A stretch of 64,000 nucleotides of DNA, from positions 310,001 through 374,000 of the forward strand of contig NZ_RBCJ01000002.1 of assembly GCF_003626755.1 (NCBI RefSeq), read 5' to 3'. The notes below the pieces were generated by a model. That model was not told where the DNA came from. It saw only the letters and a list, made by a program, of their open reading frames with translations, and searched no databases. Source of the stretch: Ulvibacterium marinum (GTDB lineage Bacteria > Bacteroidota > Bacteroidia > Flavobacteriales > Flavobacteriaceae). Shown piece after piece: positions 27,154-35,990 of the stretch (positions are counted from its first letter, which is position 1; each line of letters begins with the position of its first letter). The position numbers were made by a program, and so were the translations under genes.

Positions 27154-27221
27154 TTTTAAGATAAAACACGAACAATTCCATAGTAATTCGTAGTTTAGGC
27201 AATTAGATAAAGATACAAAAG

Positions 27222-28445
27222 ATGGGGTCGTTTTGGCAACGAAAGTACATACTGGAAGTCTTACTGGCAATGTTCATAGTTTTGGTTCCCTTTTCAATAT
27301 ACATACATCTTTACTTTGATGATAATGCTCAATCTATCCATTTTTTTGGTTTTGAATATCATCATGACCTAGCTAATAATGGAGTATTTCTTTGGTCCTT
27401 ACTTACCAGGCTTATCCCATTTTTGTTATATATCGTGTGGTTTTTGACCAATCCCTATTGGTGGCGCTACTTTATTTTAGCGCTATTGGTCTATTGGATA
27501 GACTCTCTGGCTATAGATATTTTTGTTTACAACGAAGTAATAGAAAACAATCTTCTAGTATTTTCAATTTTCATTAACATAGTTATTATTGGTCTATTGG
27601 TAATTTTTCAAAAAAAATCCACAAGAAAAAGTGAAGCTTCAACGGTATTTGGGCTAAAACAAAATGGGTTCACCCAAAAATATCCAAGGCTTCATAAGGT
27701 TATTGACAAAGAAGCTCGATTCTTAACAGAGGCCAAGCAGGTTTTACCAAAAAATGAGTACCTCAGGAAATTAATGGTCATAAAGACTTTTATAAAAAAC
27801 TCCTTGGAACATCCAACCACAAAAAGTGGTGGCCCAAGACCAAAAAAGAAATGGGACTTACTTATGGTAGCATTGTTGGTTTTCACCCTTTTTTTGCTCA
27901 ATTCCTATAAATTTATTCCAGAAAACGTTAAGGAATACAAGGTTTTATGGTATACGCTTCACAATCATGGTTTTGTAGATGTACACACATTTTATTGGTA
28001 TGTATGCATAAAGTTAGGAGTTTTCCTGCCCATGGTGATATGGTTCGTTACTTCCCGAGACTGGTGGCGTTATGCTATTCTTTCGCCAATAGTTTTAATA
28101 TTCTATCAGTTGTTGGAGGGTATTGCGCCCCAAAAAATCACGGATGAAATTTCCCTTTTTAAGGCATTACCTGTAATACTTGCTGTTGTTTGCTTTCTCG
28201 GATGGATAGCCTATATGGTAAGACGGAAGACAAAAATCTTGGAACTATATGATACCATTACCCACGAAATAGAGGACATGCTATCCAAAATAGGGTCTAA
28301 CAACGAAATGTTTTCGGAAAAAGAAGCGGCGTTCAAAGACCTAAAAGAAAATACAAAGGGAATACAAGAAAAGAAACGTATTGATTTACTTAGGGATTTG
28401 CGTGAAGAATTGTTGAAGGAATATGCGTTGAAAAACAGAATGTAA
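27222..28445 (+). CDS. Membrane protein with duplicated FWFxTSxDWW module
   Basis: 407 residues, no named family recognised. It contains two copies of a multi-helix membrane unit. The first (about residues 8-135) carries FFGFEYHHDLANNG and VWFLTNPYWWRY (residues 72-83). The second (about 205-335) carries LHNHGFVDVHTFYWY and IWFVTSRDWWRY (around 273-284). A charged linker (about 140-205) separates them, and the last 70 residues are a helical cytoplasmic tail (ITHEIEDMLSKIG...). The single-module relative is at 25590-26249. Divergent from tsaE. Function unknown. Confidence 0.8.
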   Translation: MGSFWQRKYILEVLLAMFIVLVPFSIYIHLYFDDNAQSIHFFGFEYHHDLANNGVFLWSLLTRLIPFLLYIVWFLTNPYWWRYFILALLVYWIDSLAIDIFVYNEVIENNLLVFSIFINIVIIGLLVIFQKKSTRKSEASTVFGLKQNGFTQKYPRLHKVIDKEARFLTEAKQVLPKNEYLRKLMVIKTFIKNSLEHPTTKSGGPRPKKKWDLLMVALLVFTLFLLNSYKFIPENVKEYKVLWYTLHNHGFVDVHTFYWYVCIKLGVFLPMVIWFVTSRDWWRYAILSPIVLIFYQLLEGIAPQKITDEISLFKALPVILAVVCFLGWIAYMVRRKTKILELYDTITHEIEDMLSKIGSNNEMFSEKEAAFKDLKENTKGIQEKKRIDLLRDLREELLKEYALKNRM

Positions 28446-28838
28446 TTAATCTTTACCGCCCATCTTTTTTTGGGTCTGCTCAATTTCTTCCGTAATCTCT
28501 TTTAAAAGTCGCTTCAGTTCTTCTTCCTGGCGTAGTCTGATCTTATGTTCGATTAGCTGTTCGATTTCCTGTTGTTTCTCCAGGGACAAATTGTCCATAT
28601 TGGCCATAAGCTCTTCCCTATCCTTAAGCATTTTGCCTTCCCCGGTAATAAGCCATACCACGTTGAGTTGCGGGTATACCTTAACAATATTTTCAATCAC
28701 ATCACTGCCAATGGAGGCATGATTCTTTTTCATTCGAAGCGTATAGCCATTGCTAGCCCCGATGGAGATATCAAATTTCCGGGCACTCAGGCCTGCATAT
28801 TTGATGAATTGCATTAAACGATCTATGGTCTTAAGCAT
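28446..28838 (-). CDS. XRE/phage-repressor-like DNA-binding protein
   Basis: 130 residues. The N-terminal 70 residues match a compact helix-turn-helix common in Bacteroidota: LMQFIKYAGLSARKFDISIG, then ASNGYTLRMKKNHASIGSDV and VVWLITGEGKML. The C-terminal 60 residues are a strong coiled coil (LSLEKQQEIEQLIEHKIRLR and on), probably for oligomerisation. It ends directly at the stop of the convergent module protein. Its promoter carries a perfect palindrome, suggesting self-repression. No phage genes are near, so it is probably a chromosomal regulator. Confidence 0.85.
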   Translation of the reverse strand: MLKTIDRLMQFIKYAGLSARKFDISIGASNGYTLRMKKNHASIGSDVIENIVKVYPQLNVVWLITGEGKMLKDREELMANMDNLSLEKQQEIEQLIEHKIRLRQEEELKRLLKEITEEIEQTQKKMGGKD

Positions 28839-28862
28839 AAGTGAGAAGGTGTTCTATATCTG

Positions 28863-28897
28863 TTTGTACAAATATAGGATATTCTTACAGCCTTCAA
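28863..28897 (-). promoter_or_regulatory. Promoter and operator-like palindrome of the second XRE gene
   Basis: On the minus strand a TTG (28897-28895, within TTTTG) is followed after 18 bases by TATATTTG (28876-28869), a full match to the flavobacterial promoter consensus. The perfect palindrome TTTGTACAAA (28863-28872) overlaps the -7 element. A repressor bound there would block its own gene. Confidence 0.7.
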
Positions 28898-29228
28898 AAT
28901 AGGTTTTTTTCTGCGAAAATAAAAATATCTATCAAAATTTGGATTTTAAATCATATTGTATAGAATATATACTATATTTATAATATAGTTAAACGACATG
29001 AAGTCAATTTTTCCTAAAGAAATTCTGAAAAGCACGGAAAAGTGATACTATGCCCACCAAACTGCGACTGGTAAAATTATCCTTTACCGAAAATCTGATT
29101 TGATGGGATGGGTAATATTTGATTCGACACTCGGATTATACCTACTAAGGCCATTACTTGTAGAAGGTACGGCAATACTCCACTGAATCCCTAAATAATG
29201 AGTCCTGTAAATCCAATAGATCCCAAAT
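28898..29228. other. Intergenic region between porX and XRE gene, with possible coding remnant
   Basis: No intact gene is seen. An AT-rich palindrome (ACTATAT, 5-base loop, ATATAGT) lies at 28971-28989. From 28998 to 29183 a plus-strand frame begins MKSIFPKEILKSTEK, meets one TGA at 29043, and continues YYAHQTATGKIILY before diverging. The pattern FPKEI...STE.YY.H.T..KII resembles the N-terminus of HlyD-type secretion adaptors of Bacteroidota. This may be a decayed remnant, but the match is short. Confidence 0.35.
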
Positions 29229-30773
29229 TTACCTCGGTTCCAAAACCACAAAAGGGATAATCATTTCTTCCAAGGATACCCCGCCATGTTGGTAGGTATT
29301 GCGATAGTAACTTACATAGTGGTTATAGTTATTGGGATACGCAAAGAACAGATCATTTTTGGCAAAGATGAAGGAGCTGCTCATGTTAATACTGGGTAGA
29401 TGTATTTTTGCCGGACTCTGTGACTCCAATACGTCCTTGACATCATAGGTAAGGCTACGCCCGGTCTTATACCTTAAATTGAGACTGGTTTCTTTGTCCC
29501 CGATAACTTTTGAGGGATGCTTTACGTTAATGGTACCATGATCCGTGGTAATGATCAATTTCAAACCCATAGTCTGCGCCTGCTGTATAATTTCCAACAA
29601 AGGAGAATTCTTGAACCAACTTTGCGTTAAGGACCGATACGCCTTGTCATTCGAGGCCAATTCCTTAATAACTTCCATTTCCGTTTTGGAATGCGAGAGC
29701 ATGTCCACAAAATTATAGACGATTACCGTAAGATCATTGTCTTTTTGAGACCTGAAATTTTGAGAGAGTTGTTTGCCTTGCTTTAAGCTGCTAATTTTAT
29801 GGTACTCCCATTTTAAATTAAGTCCAAGTCGCTTGATCTGTTCATCCAAAAACTTATCCTCAAAAAGATTTTTTCCACCTTCATCAGTATCGTTTTTCCA
29901 CCAGTTAGGATATTTCCGCTCCATATCCAATGGAGTGAGGCCAGAGAAGATGGCATTTCTCGCATATTGGGTAGCGGTGGGCAAGATGCTGAAATATGCA
30001 GATTCCGTGGACTTTTTATAAAAAGATGCCACCGAATCCTCAAAAGCATACCACTGATCATACCTAAGGTTGTCTATTACGATTAAAAGGGTGGGGGATT
30101 CCTTGATTCTCGGTTGCACCCATTCTTTGAATAAGGTGTGGGACATTACAGGCCCATCAGAGGAGGTAAACCAATCCAAATAATGCTTATCAACAAATTT
30201 TCCAAATTGATTGTTGGCCTCCACTTTTTGCGATTCCAATATTTCGAACATACCACTGTCCTCAATTTCCTCTAACTGAAGTTCCCAATAGATGAGTCTT
30301 TTGTAGAGATCTATCCATTCTTCCCAAGAATTTACCATGGACAGGTCCATAGATATTTTCCGAAACTCTTGTTGATAGTTGGCCGTAGTCTTCTCGGATA
30401 CCAAACGGGAATGGTCCAAGTTCTTCTTTAGTGATAGCAAAATTTGATTGGGGTTCACCGGTTTAATGAGATAGTCCGCAATTTTAGAGCCTATGGCCTC
30501 TTCCATAATGGATTCCTCCTCACTTTTGGTAATCATGACCACGGGTAGGGAAGATACCATCGATTTAATTTCATTCAATGTATCCAATCCTGAAATCCCG
30601 GGCATGTTTTCATCCAGAAACACGATATCCACTCGGGAACGGGTCAGTTCTTCCAGGGCTTCCTGTCCACTTTTACAAGTGATTACGCTATAATTCTTGT
30701 TTTCCAAGAAAAGGATATGGGGCTTCAACAAATCAATTTCGTCATCGACCCATAAGATGGTTATCTTACTCAT
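29229..30773 (-). CDS. porX: Response regulator with PglZ phosphatase-like domain (PorX)
   Basis: 514 residues. The receiver domain occupies about residues 1-120 with acidic pocket D10-D11, phospho-acceptor D54 in VFLDENMPG and the Lys of DYLIKPVNP. The rest is a PglZ/alkaline-phosphatase superfamily domain with TLLIVIDNLRYDQW, LPTATQYARNAIFSG (nucleophile region) and IITTDHGTINV (metal ligands). This architecture is that of PorX, the regulator of type IX secretion and gliding, which acts on nucleotide oligomers in studied species. The cognate PorY kinase is not adjacent. Divergent from the HD-domain gene. Confidence 0.93.
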   Translation of the reverse strand: MSKITILWVDDEIDLLKPHILFLENKNYSVITCKSGQEALEELTRSRVDIVFLDENMPGISGLDTLNEIKSMVSSLPVVMITKSEEESIMEEAIGSKIADYLIKPVNPNQILLSLKKNLDHSRLVSEKTTANYQQEFRKISMDLSMVNSWEEWIDLYKRLIYWELQLEEIEDSGMFEILESQKVEANNQFGKFVDKHYLDWFTSSDGPVMSHTLFKEWVQPRIKESPTLLIVIDNLRYDQWYAFEDSVASFYKKSTESAYFSILPTATQYARNAIFSGLTPLDMERKYPNWWKNDTDEGGKNLFEDKFLDEQIKRLGLNLKWEYHKISSLKQGKQLSQNFRSQKDNDLTVIVYNFVDMLSHSKTEMEVIKELASNDKAYRSLTQSWFKNSPLLEIIQQAQTMGLKLIITTDHGTINVKHPSKVIGDKETSLNLRYKTGRSLTYDVKDVLESQSPAKIHLPSINMSSSFIFAKNDLFFAYPNNYNHYVSYYRNTYQHGGVSLEEMIIPFVVLEPR

Positions 30774-30843
30774 TCCTGCTATTCGGTTTTGTATTTAGCT
30801 TGACCGGTTTTGGAGGTCGTATTCCGTGCATCGACCTACTATT

Positions 30844-30877
30844 TTGAATTAGGTTTCAACACAATTGTATAACTTTG
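30844..30877 (+). promoter_or_regulatory. Promoter of the HD-domain gene
   Basis: TTG (30844-30846) and TAACTTTG (30870-30877), 23 bases apart, match the flavobacterial consensus. This position rules out translation from the TTG at 30865 and favours the TTG at 30904 as the start codon of the next gene. Confidence 0.55.
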
Positions 30878-30903
30878 GATTCTTATCAAATTATACACCT
30901 ATT

Positions 30904-32133
30904 TTGCCTAAATCAAACAAGCTTAAAATCTTCAACGATCCAATTTACGGATTTATTAGAATCCCCAATACGCTTATTTTTGATCTTATAGCCGACCCTT
31001 ATTTTCAGAGGTTGCGTAGAATCTCGCAGATGGGCCTTTCCTATTTGGTATATCCTGGGGCACATCATACCCGATTTCATCATGCCCTGGGCAGTATGCA
31101 TTTGACACAGCAAGCCATTCAAGTACTTCGTTTTAAGGGTGTTGAGATTACAAAGGAGGAGGAAAATGGATTGTTATGTGCCATTTTGTTACATGATATT
31201 GGCCACGGTCCATTTTCACATGCTATGGAGCATAGCATCGTAAATGGAATTGGACATGAACATATTTCGCTTTTATTCATGGAGGAGCTGAATCAAAGGT
31301 TTAACGGAAGTTTAACGATTGCCTTGGAAATATTTAAAGGAAAACATCCAAAAAAATTTTTGAACCAATTGGTTTCCAGTCAATTGGATATGGATAGAAT
31401 GGATTATTTAAAGCGTGACAGTTTTTACACCGGAGTAGCCGAGGGTAATATCAACGCGGAACGTTTGATTACTATGCTTACCGTGGCCGGAAATGATTTG
31501 GTGGTAGAGGAAAAGGGAGTTTACTCCGTGGAGAAATTTTTAATGGCCCGTCGTTTTATGTATTGGCAGGTATACCTGCATAAGACAGGTTTGGTAGCCG
31601 AACAATTATTGATACGAATCCTTAAAAGGGCCAAGGAACTTTTGCGGGAAAATAAGAATTTGCAATGTAGTCCAACATTACTTTTCTTCTTGAAAAAGAA
31701 AATCACTAAAAACAATTTTGACCCAAATGTTTTGGAAACCTTTTCAAGCTTGGATGATGTAGATATTCTAGCGGCCATAAAGCAATGGCAGGGAAATGAA
31801 GATTTTGTGCTTTCCAGATTATGTCGGATGTTGATTAATAGAAGGTTGTTTACCATTAAGTTGAAGAACAAACCTATAGATTCAAAAAAATTGACCAAGC
31901 ACTTTAAGCGCTTCAAGGAAGCGTACAAACTTTCCGATACCGAGACCGCATATTTTGTTTTTTCAGGAGAAATTGAGAATAGGGCCTATGACGCCCAACA
32001 ACAGAATATCAACATTTTAAGAAAGAACGGAAAATTACAGGATGTGGCAAGGGCATCCGATCATCTTAACCTAAGGACTCTTTCAAAAACCGTGACCAAG
32101 TATTATATCTGTTACCCCAAATATTCTGTTTAA
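30904..32133 (+). CDS. HD-domain phosphohydrolase (dGTPase/SAMHD1-like)
   Basis: About 409 residues if started at the TTG at 30904 (LPKSNKLKIFNDPIYGF), which follows the promoter by about 26 bases. A longer reading from 30865 would begin upstream of the transcription start. The HD motifs are HHALGSMHL, LLHDIGHGPFSHAMEH and QLDMDRMDYLKRDSF, in the order expected for dGTPase-like HD proteins. Family members hydrolyse dNTPs or act as nucleases on single-stranded ends. It precedes lpxD by about 23 bases and may be co-transcribed with the lipid A genes. Confidence 0.85.
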   Translation: MPKSNKLKIFNDPIYGFIRIPNTLIFDLIADPYFQRLRRISQMGLSYLVYPGAHHTRFHHALGSMHLTQQAIQVLRFKGVEITKEEENGLLCAILLHDIGHGPFSHAMEHSIVNGIGHEHISLLFMEELNQRFNGSLTIALEIFKGKHPKKFLNQLVSSQLDMDRMDYLKRDSFYTGVAEGNINAERLITMLTVAGNDLVVEEKGVYSVEKFLMARRFMYWQVYLHKTGLVAEQLLIRILKRAKELLRENKNLQCSPTLLFFLKKKITKNNFDPNVLETFSSLDDVDILAAIKQWQGNEDFVLSRLCRMLINRRLFTIKLKNKPIDSKKLTKHFKRFKEAYKLSDTETAYFVFSGEIENRAYDAQQQNINILRKNGKLQDVARASDHLNLRTLSKTVTKYYICYPKYSV

Positions 32134-32156
32134 CAATTTTTCTTACTTTTGTGCTC

Positions 32157-33173
32157 ATGGTATTTACAGCAGGTCAGATTGCCGGTATTTTGGAGGGTGA
32201 AGTAGAGGGAAATCCAGAGATAGCAGTCCATAAACTGGCTAAGATTGAAGAGGGAGAAAAAGGTTCCCTGACCTTTTTGGCCAACCCAAAATACACCTCT
32301 TTTATATATACCACAAAAGCATCCATTACCATAGTGAACAAGGATTTTACTCCCGAACAAAATGTGGAGACTACCCTAATAAAAGTGGAGGACGCCTACG
32401 AGTCTTTCTCTAAACTTTTGGAATATTACAATCAGGTAAAGAGCAACAAGACCGGAATTGAAGACCCGGTATACCAATCCGATACGGCCACCTATGGAGC
32501 AAATTTTTATCTAGGGGCTTTTTCATATTTAGGCAATAATGTAAAGATCGGCAATAATGTAAAAATTTACCCTAACGTCTACATTGGGGACAATGTTACC
32601 ATTGCGGATAATGTAATCATATTTGCTGGCGCAAAGATTTATTCAGAATCTAGAATAGGAAATAATTGTGTTGTGCATAGTGGCGTTATTATTGGTGCCG
32701 ATGGTTTCGGGTTCACTCCTGATAAAAATGGGGAATTCAAAAAAGTTCCCCAAACGGGAAACGTCATTTTGGAAGACAATGTAGATGTGGGGGCAGGTAC
32801 AACTATTGACCGTGCCACTCTGGGATCTACCATTCTGCGGCGTGGCGTAAAATTGGATAATCAGATACAAATTGCGCACAACGTAGAAATTGGGGAGCAT
32901 ACCGTTATTGCCGCACAGACCGGTATTGCAGGTTCGGCCAAAATTGGCAAGCGATGTATGATCGGCGGACAGGTCGGCATTGTAGGGCATATCACCATCG
33001 GAGATAATGTAAAGATACAAGCGCAGTCCGGGATTGGGAGAAACGTAAAGGACAACGAAGTATTACAAGGTTCTCCCGCTTTGAATTATGGGGATTACAA
33101 CAAATCCTACGTACACTTTAAAAATTTGCCTAGAATAGTAAATAGAATCGACCAATTGGAAAAAAGAGATTGA
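32157..33173 (+). CDS. lpxD: UDP-3-O-acylglucosamine N-acyltransferase
   Basis: 338 residues from the ATG at 32157; an in-frame GTG lies two codons upstream. The N-terminal uridine-binding domain is followed from about residue 105 by many hexapeptide repeats of a left-handed beta helix (NNVKIGNNVKIYPNVYIGDN). The catalytic His is in QIQIAHNVEIGEH. It adds the second acyl chain to the lipid A precursor in the cytoplasm. Overlaps the start of lpxC-fabZ by four bases, so the two are translationally coupled. Confidence 0.95.
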   Translation: MVFTAGQIAGILEGEVEGNPEIAVHKLAKIEEGEKGSLTFLANPKYTSFIYTTKASITIVNKDFTPEQNVETTLIKVEDAYESFSKLLEYYNQVKSNKTGIEDPVYQSDTATYGANFYLGAFSYLGNNVKIGNNVKIYPNVYIGDNVTIADNVIIFAGAKIYSESRIGNNCVVHSGVIIGADGFGFTPDKNGEFKKVPQTGNVILEDNVDVGAGTTIDRATLGSTILRRGVKLDNQIQIAHNVEIGEHTVIAAQTGIAGSAKIGKRCMIGGQVGIVGHITIGDNVKIQAQSGIGRNVKDNEVLQGSPALNYGDYNKSYVHFKNLPRIVNRIDQLEKRD

Positions 33174-34582
33174 CGGTGATCAAAATAGACCAAAAACAGC
33201 GGACCATTAAAAAGGAGGTAACCCTTACAGGCGTGGGGCTACATACCGGTGAGAATGTTACACTCAAGTTCTTGCCTGCCGCGGAAAATCATGGATATGC
33301 ATTTAAACGCGTTGACCTTGAGGGCGAACCAATTATTGAGGCTGATGCAAACTATGTCGTAAATACCCAAAGGGGCACCAATCTGGAAAAACGAGGGGTC
33401 AAGATCCAGACTTCGGAACATGTCCTTGCAGCACTTGTGGGGATGGAGATCGATAATGTTTTGATCGAACTGGATTCTCCTGAACCACCCATTATGGATG
33501 GCTCTTCAAAATTCTTTGTGGAAGCTTTGGAAAAGGCCGGAATTGTGGAACAGGAAGCTGACCGTGAAGAATATATAGTAAAGGATGTTATTTCCTATAA
33601 GGACGAGGCCACAGGAAGCGAAATAACTGTAATTCCTGCCGAGAGCTACAAGGTTACTGCCATGGTAGATTTTGGGACTAAAGTTTTAGGGACACAAAAT
33701 GCCACCCTGGAAGATATCTCCGATTTCAAGACCGAGGTCGCCGATGCCAGGACCTTTAGTTTTCTTCATGAATTGGAGATGCTTTTGGAAAATGGTCTTA
33801 TTAAAGGTGGCGATCTTAACAATGCCATTGTTTATGTGGACAAGGAGATTTCCGACGAGACTATGAAACGCTTGGAAAAAGCCTTTAATAAGGAAAAGCT
33901 GTCCGTAAAGCCAAATGGTATTTTGGATAATCTTACGTTGCATCAGCCGAATGAGGCGGCACGGCACAAATTATTGGACGTAGTAGGTGATTTGGCATTG
34001 ACTGGTACAAGAATACGTGGAAAAGTAATTGCCAACAAACCGGGGCATTATGTCAACACACAATTTGCCAAGAAACTGGCCAAACTTATAAAACTTGAAA
34101 AACGGAATAATGTTCCACAATATGATTTGAATAAGCCTCCCTTGATGGACATTCATCAAATCATGGCCATGCTTCCCCATAGGCCACCATTTCTTTTGAT
34201 AGATAGGATTTTAGAGCTATCCGATAAGCATGTGGTGGGTATGAAAAATGTGACCATGAACGAACCTTTTTTTGTTGGGCATTTTCCCGGGGCACCGGTT
34301 ATGCCAGGAGTCTTACAAGTAGAAGCCATGGCTCAAACCGGTGGAATTCTGGTACTTAGTACCGTTCCCGACCCCGAGAACTATTTGACCCTTTTTATGA
34401 AGATAGACAAGGTAAAGTTCAAACAACAGGTCGTTCCCGGGGATACCTTGATTTTTAAATGTGATCTCATTTCTCCCATACGTCGGGGAATCTGTCATAT
34501 GCAAGCTTATGCCTACGCAAATAACAAACTGGTTTCCGAAGCCGAGATGATGGCTCAAATTGTTAAAAGAAAGGAAGAATGA
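33170..34582 (+). CDS. lpxC-fabZ: Bifunctional UDP-3-O-acyl-GlcNAc deacetylase / (3R)-hydroxyacyl-ACP dehydratase
   Basis: 470 residues, a fusion of LpxC (about 1-300) and FabZ (about 320-470). LpxC shows LTGVGLHTGENV, zinc-ligand histidine in TSEHVLAALVG and the HKLLDVVGDLAL motif. FabZ shows MLPHRPPFLLIDRI, the catalytic GHFPGAPVMPGVLQVEAMAQ and the dehydratase tail. The fusion is typical of Bacteroidota and links lipid A commitment to acyl-chain synthesis. No ATG is near the start; TTG at 33170 overlaps the lpxD stop (TTGA) and GTG at 33176 is an alternative. Confidence 0.96.
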   Translation: MTVIKIDQKQRTIKKEVTLTGVGLHTGENVTLKFLPAAENHGYAFKRVDLEGEPIIEADANYVVNTQRGTNLEKRGVKIQTSEHVLAALVGMEIDNVLIELDSPEPPIMDGSSKFFVEALEKAGIVEQEADREEYIVKDVISYKDEATGSEITVIPAESYKVTAMVDFGTKVLGTQNATLEDISDFKTEVADARTFSFLHELEMLLENGLIKGGDLNNAIVYVDKEISDETMKRLEKAFNKEKLSVKPNGILDNLTLHQPNEAARHKLLDVVGDLALTGTRIRGKVIANKPGHYVNTQFAKKLAKLIKLEKRNNVPQYDLNKPPLMDIHQIMAMLPHRPPFLLIDRILELSDKHVVGMKNVTMNEPFFVGHFPGAPVMPGVLQVEAMAQTGGILVLSTVPDPENYLTLFMKIDKVKFKQQVVPGDTLIFKCDLISPIRRGICHMQAYAYANNKLVSEAEMMAQIVKRKEE

Positions 34583-35364
34583 ACCAACCTTTGGCATATA
34601 TCCATCCTGGCGCAAAGATTGCCAAGAACGTAGTTGTGGAGCCTTTTGCCACTATTCATAATAATGTCACTATTGGCGATGGTACCTGGATTGGGTCCAA
34701 TGTGACCATTATGGAAGGTGCCAGGATAGGAAAGAATTGTAATATATTTCCAGGAGCGGTAATATCCGCCCCTCCCCAAGATTTGAAGTACGAGGGAGAA
34801 GAAACTACGGTGGTCGTCGGGAACAATACCACAATTAGAGAATGTGCTACGATCCATAAAGGTACCTCGGATAGGAACAAAACGGTCATTGGCAAAAACT
34901 GTCTTATAATGGCCTACTGCCATGTGGCCCATGATTGTTTGATAGGAAATAACTGTATTTTTTCAAATAATTCAACATTGGCCGGACATGTGACCATTGG
35001 CGATAATGTAACCTTGGCGGGCTTGGTAGCCGTAAATCAGTTTGTTGCTATTGGAAATCACGCTTTTGTAACAGGAGGCTCTCTGGTTCGTAAAGATGTA
35101 CCGCCCTATGTAAAGGCTGCAAGGGAGCCACTTTCTTATGTAGGCATAAATTCCATAGGTTTGAGGCGTAGGGGATATCAAGCTGAAAAAATAAAGGAAA
35201 TACAGAATATATATCGTATCCTTTATCAAAAGAATTATAATAACTCACAAGCCGTACAGATTATCGAAGCAGAAATGGAGGCGACCCCGGAAAGGGATGA
35301 AATACTTCAGTTTATCCGAGACTCTCAACGTGGCATCATGAAAGGCTACTTCAGCACAAATTAA
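34579..35364 (+). CDS. lpxA: UDP-N-acetylglucosamine acyltransferase
   Basis: 261 residues. Left-handed beta-helix hexapeptides run from residue 5 to about 190 (VEPFATIHNNVTIGDG, CHVAHDCLIGNNC with the catalytic His in the VAHD motif). A C-terminal helical domain begins near SIGLRRRGYQAEKI. It transfers the first 3-hydroxyacyl chain onto UDP-GlcNAc. ATGA overlap with lpxC-fabZ indicates translational coupling. With lpxD and lpxC-fabZ it forms the early lipid A block. Confidence 0.96.
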   Translation: MNQPLAYIHPGAKIAKNVVVEPFATIHNNVTIGDGTWIGSNVTIMEGARIGKNCNIFPGAVISAPPQDLKYEGEETTVVVGNNTTIRECATIHKGTSDRNKTVIGKNCLIMAYCHVAHDCLIGNNCIFSNNSTLAGHVTIGDNVTLAGLVAVNQFVAIGNHAFVTGGSLVRKDVPPYVKAAREPLSYVGINSIGLRRRGYQAEKIKEIQNIYRILYQKNYNNSQAVQIIEAEMEATPERDEILQFIRDSQRGIMKGYFSTN

Positions 35365-35370
35365 ATTATT

Positions 35371-35937
35371 ATGGCATCAACTTCCGATATAAGAAAAGGA
35401 TTGTGTATCCGGTACAATAACGATATTTACAAGATTATCGAATTTTTACACGTAAAACCCGGCAAAGGACCTGCATTCGTTAGAACCAAACTAAAAAGCG
35501 TAACTACGGGAAAGGTAGTGGACAACACTTTTTCTGCAGGCCACAAAATAGAGGATGTACGAGTGGAAACACGGTCTTATCAGTATTTGTATTCGGAAGG
35601 GGAAACCTACCATTTTATGAATACTGATGATTACAATCAAATTACACTTCAGGAAAGCACCTTGGATGCCCCTGGACTCCTTAAAGAAGGGGAAGTGGTA
35701 ACCATATTGTTCAATACCGAGGACAGTATGCCCTTGTCCGTAGATATGCCGGCCAGCGTTATCTTGGAGGTTACCCATGCAGAACCTGGGGTTAAAGGCA
35801 ATACGGCTACCAACGCAACGAAACCTGCTACTGTAGAAACAGGAGCTCGGGTAAACGTTCCACTTTTTATCAACGAAGGGGATAAAATAAAGATTGATAC
35901 CGAGAAAGGGAATTATATGGAGCGGGTAAAAGAATAG
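35371..35937 (+). CDS. efp: Elongation factor P
   Basis: 188 residues in the three-domain EF-P fold. The modification loop HVKPGKGPAFVRTKLKS carries the lysine that is modified for function. The C-terminal domains have DAPGLLKEGEVV and GARVNVPLFINEGDKIKIDT. It relieves ribosome stalling at consecutive prolines. It starts six bases after lpxA, so it belongs to the lipid A operon. The arrangement lpxA-efp-lpxD is a neighbourhood I recall from other Flavobacteria. Confidence 0.97.
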   Translation: MASTSDIRKGLCIRYNNDIYKIIEFLHVKPGKGPAFVRTKLKSVTTGKVVDNTFSAGHKIEDVRVETRSYQYLYSEGETYHFMNTDDYNQITLQESTLDAPGLLKEGEVVTILFNTEDSMPLSVDMPASVILEVTHAEPGVKGNTATNATKPATVETGARVNVPLFINEGDKIKIDTEKGNYMERVKE

Positions 35938-35990
35938 GATTTTCTCGGATGTTACCATAAAATTTAAGAATTGAACTTGAACACTTTTAG

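Noticed and set aside
27154-27270. N-terminal extension of tsaE to 27270
   Set aside because: It adds 39 residues with no family counterpart and overlaps the start of the divergent gene at 27222.
28446-28838. Prophage region signalled by two XRE/CI-like regulators
   Set aside because: No integrase, capsid, portal, terminase or lysis genes and no att-like repeats are found. Both regulators sit among housekeeping genes.
30865-30903. N-terminal extension of the HD-domain gene from TTG at 30865
   Set aside because: The TAnnTTTG element at 30870-30877 would lie inside the coding sequence, and the extra 13 residues do not match the usual start of this family.
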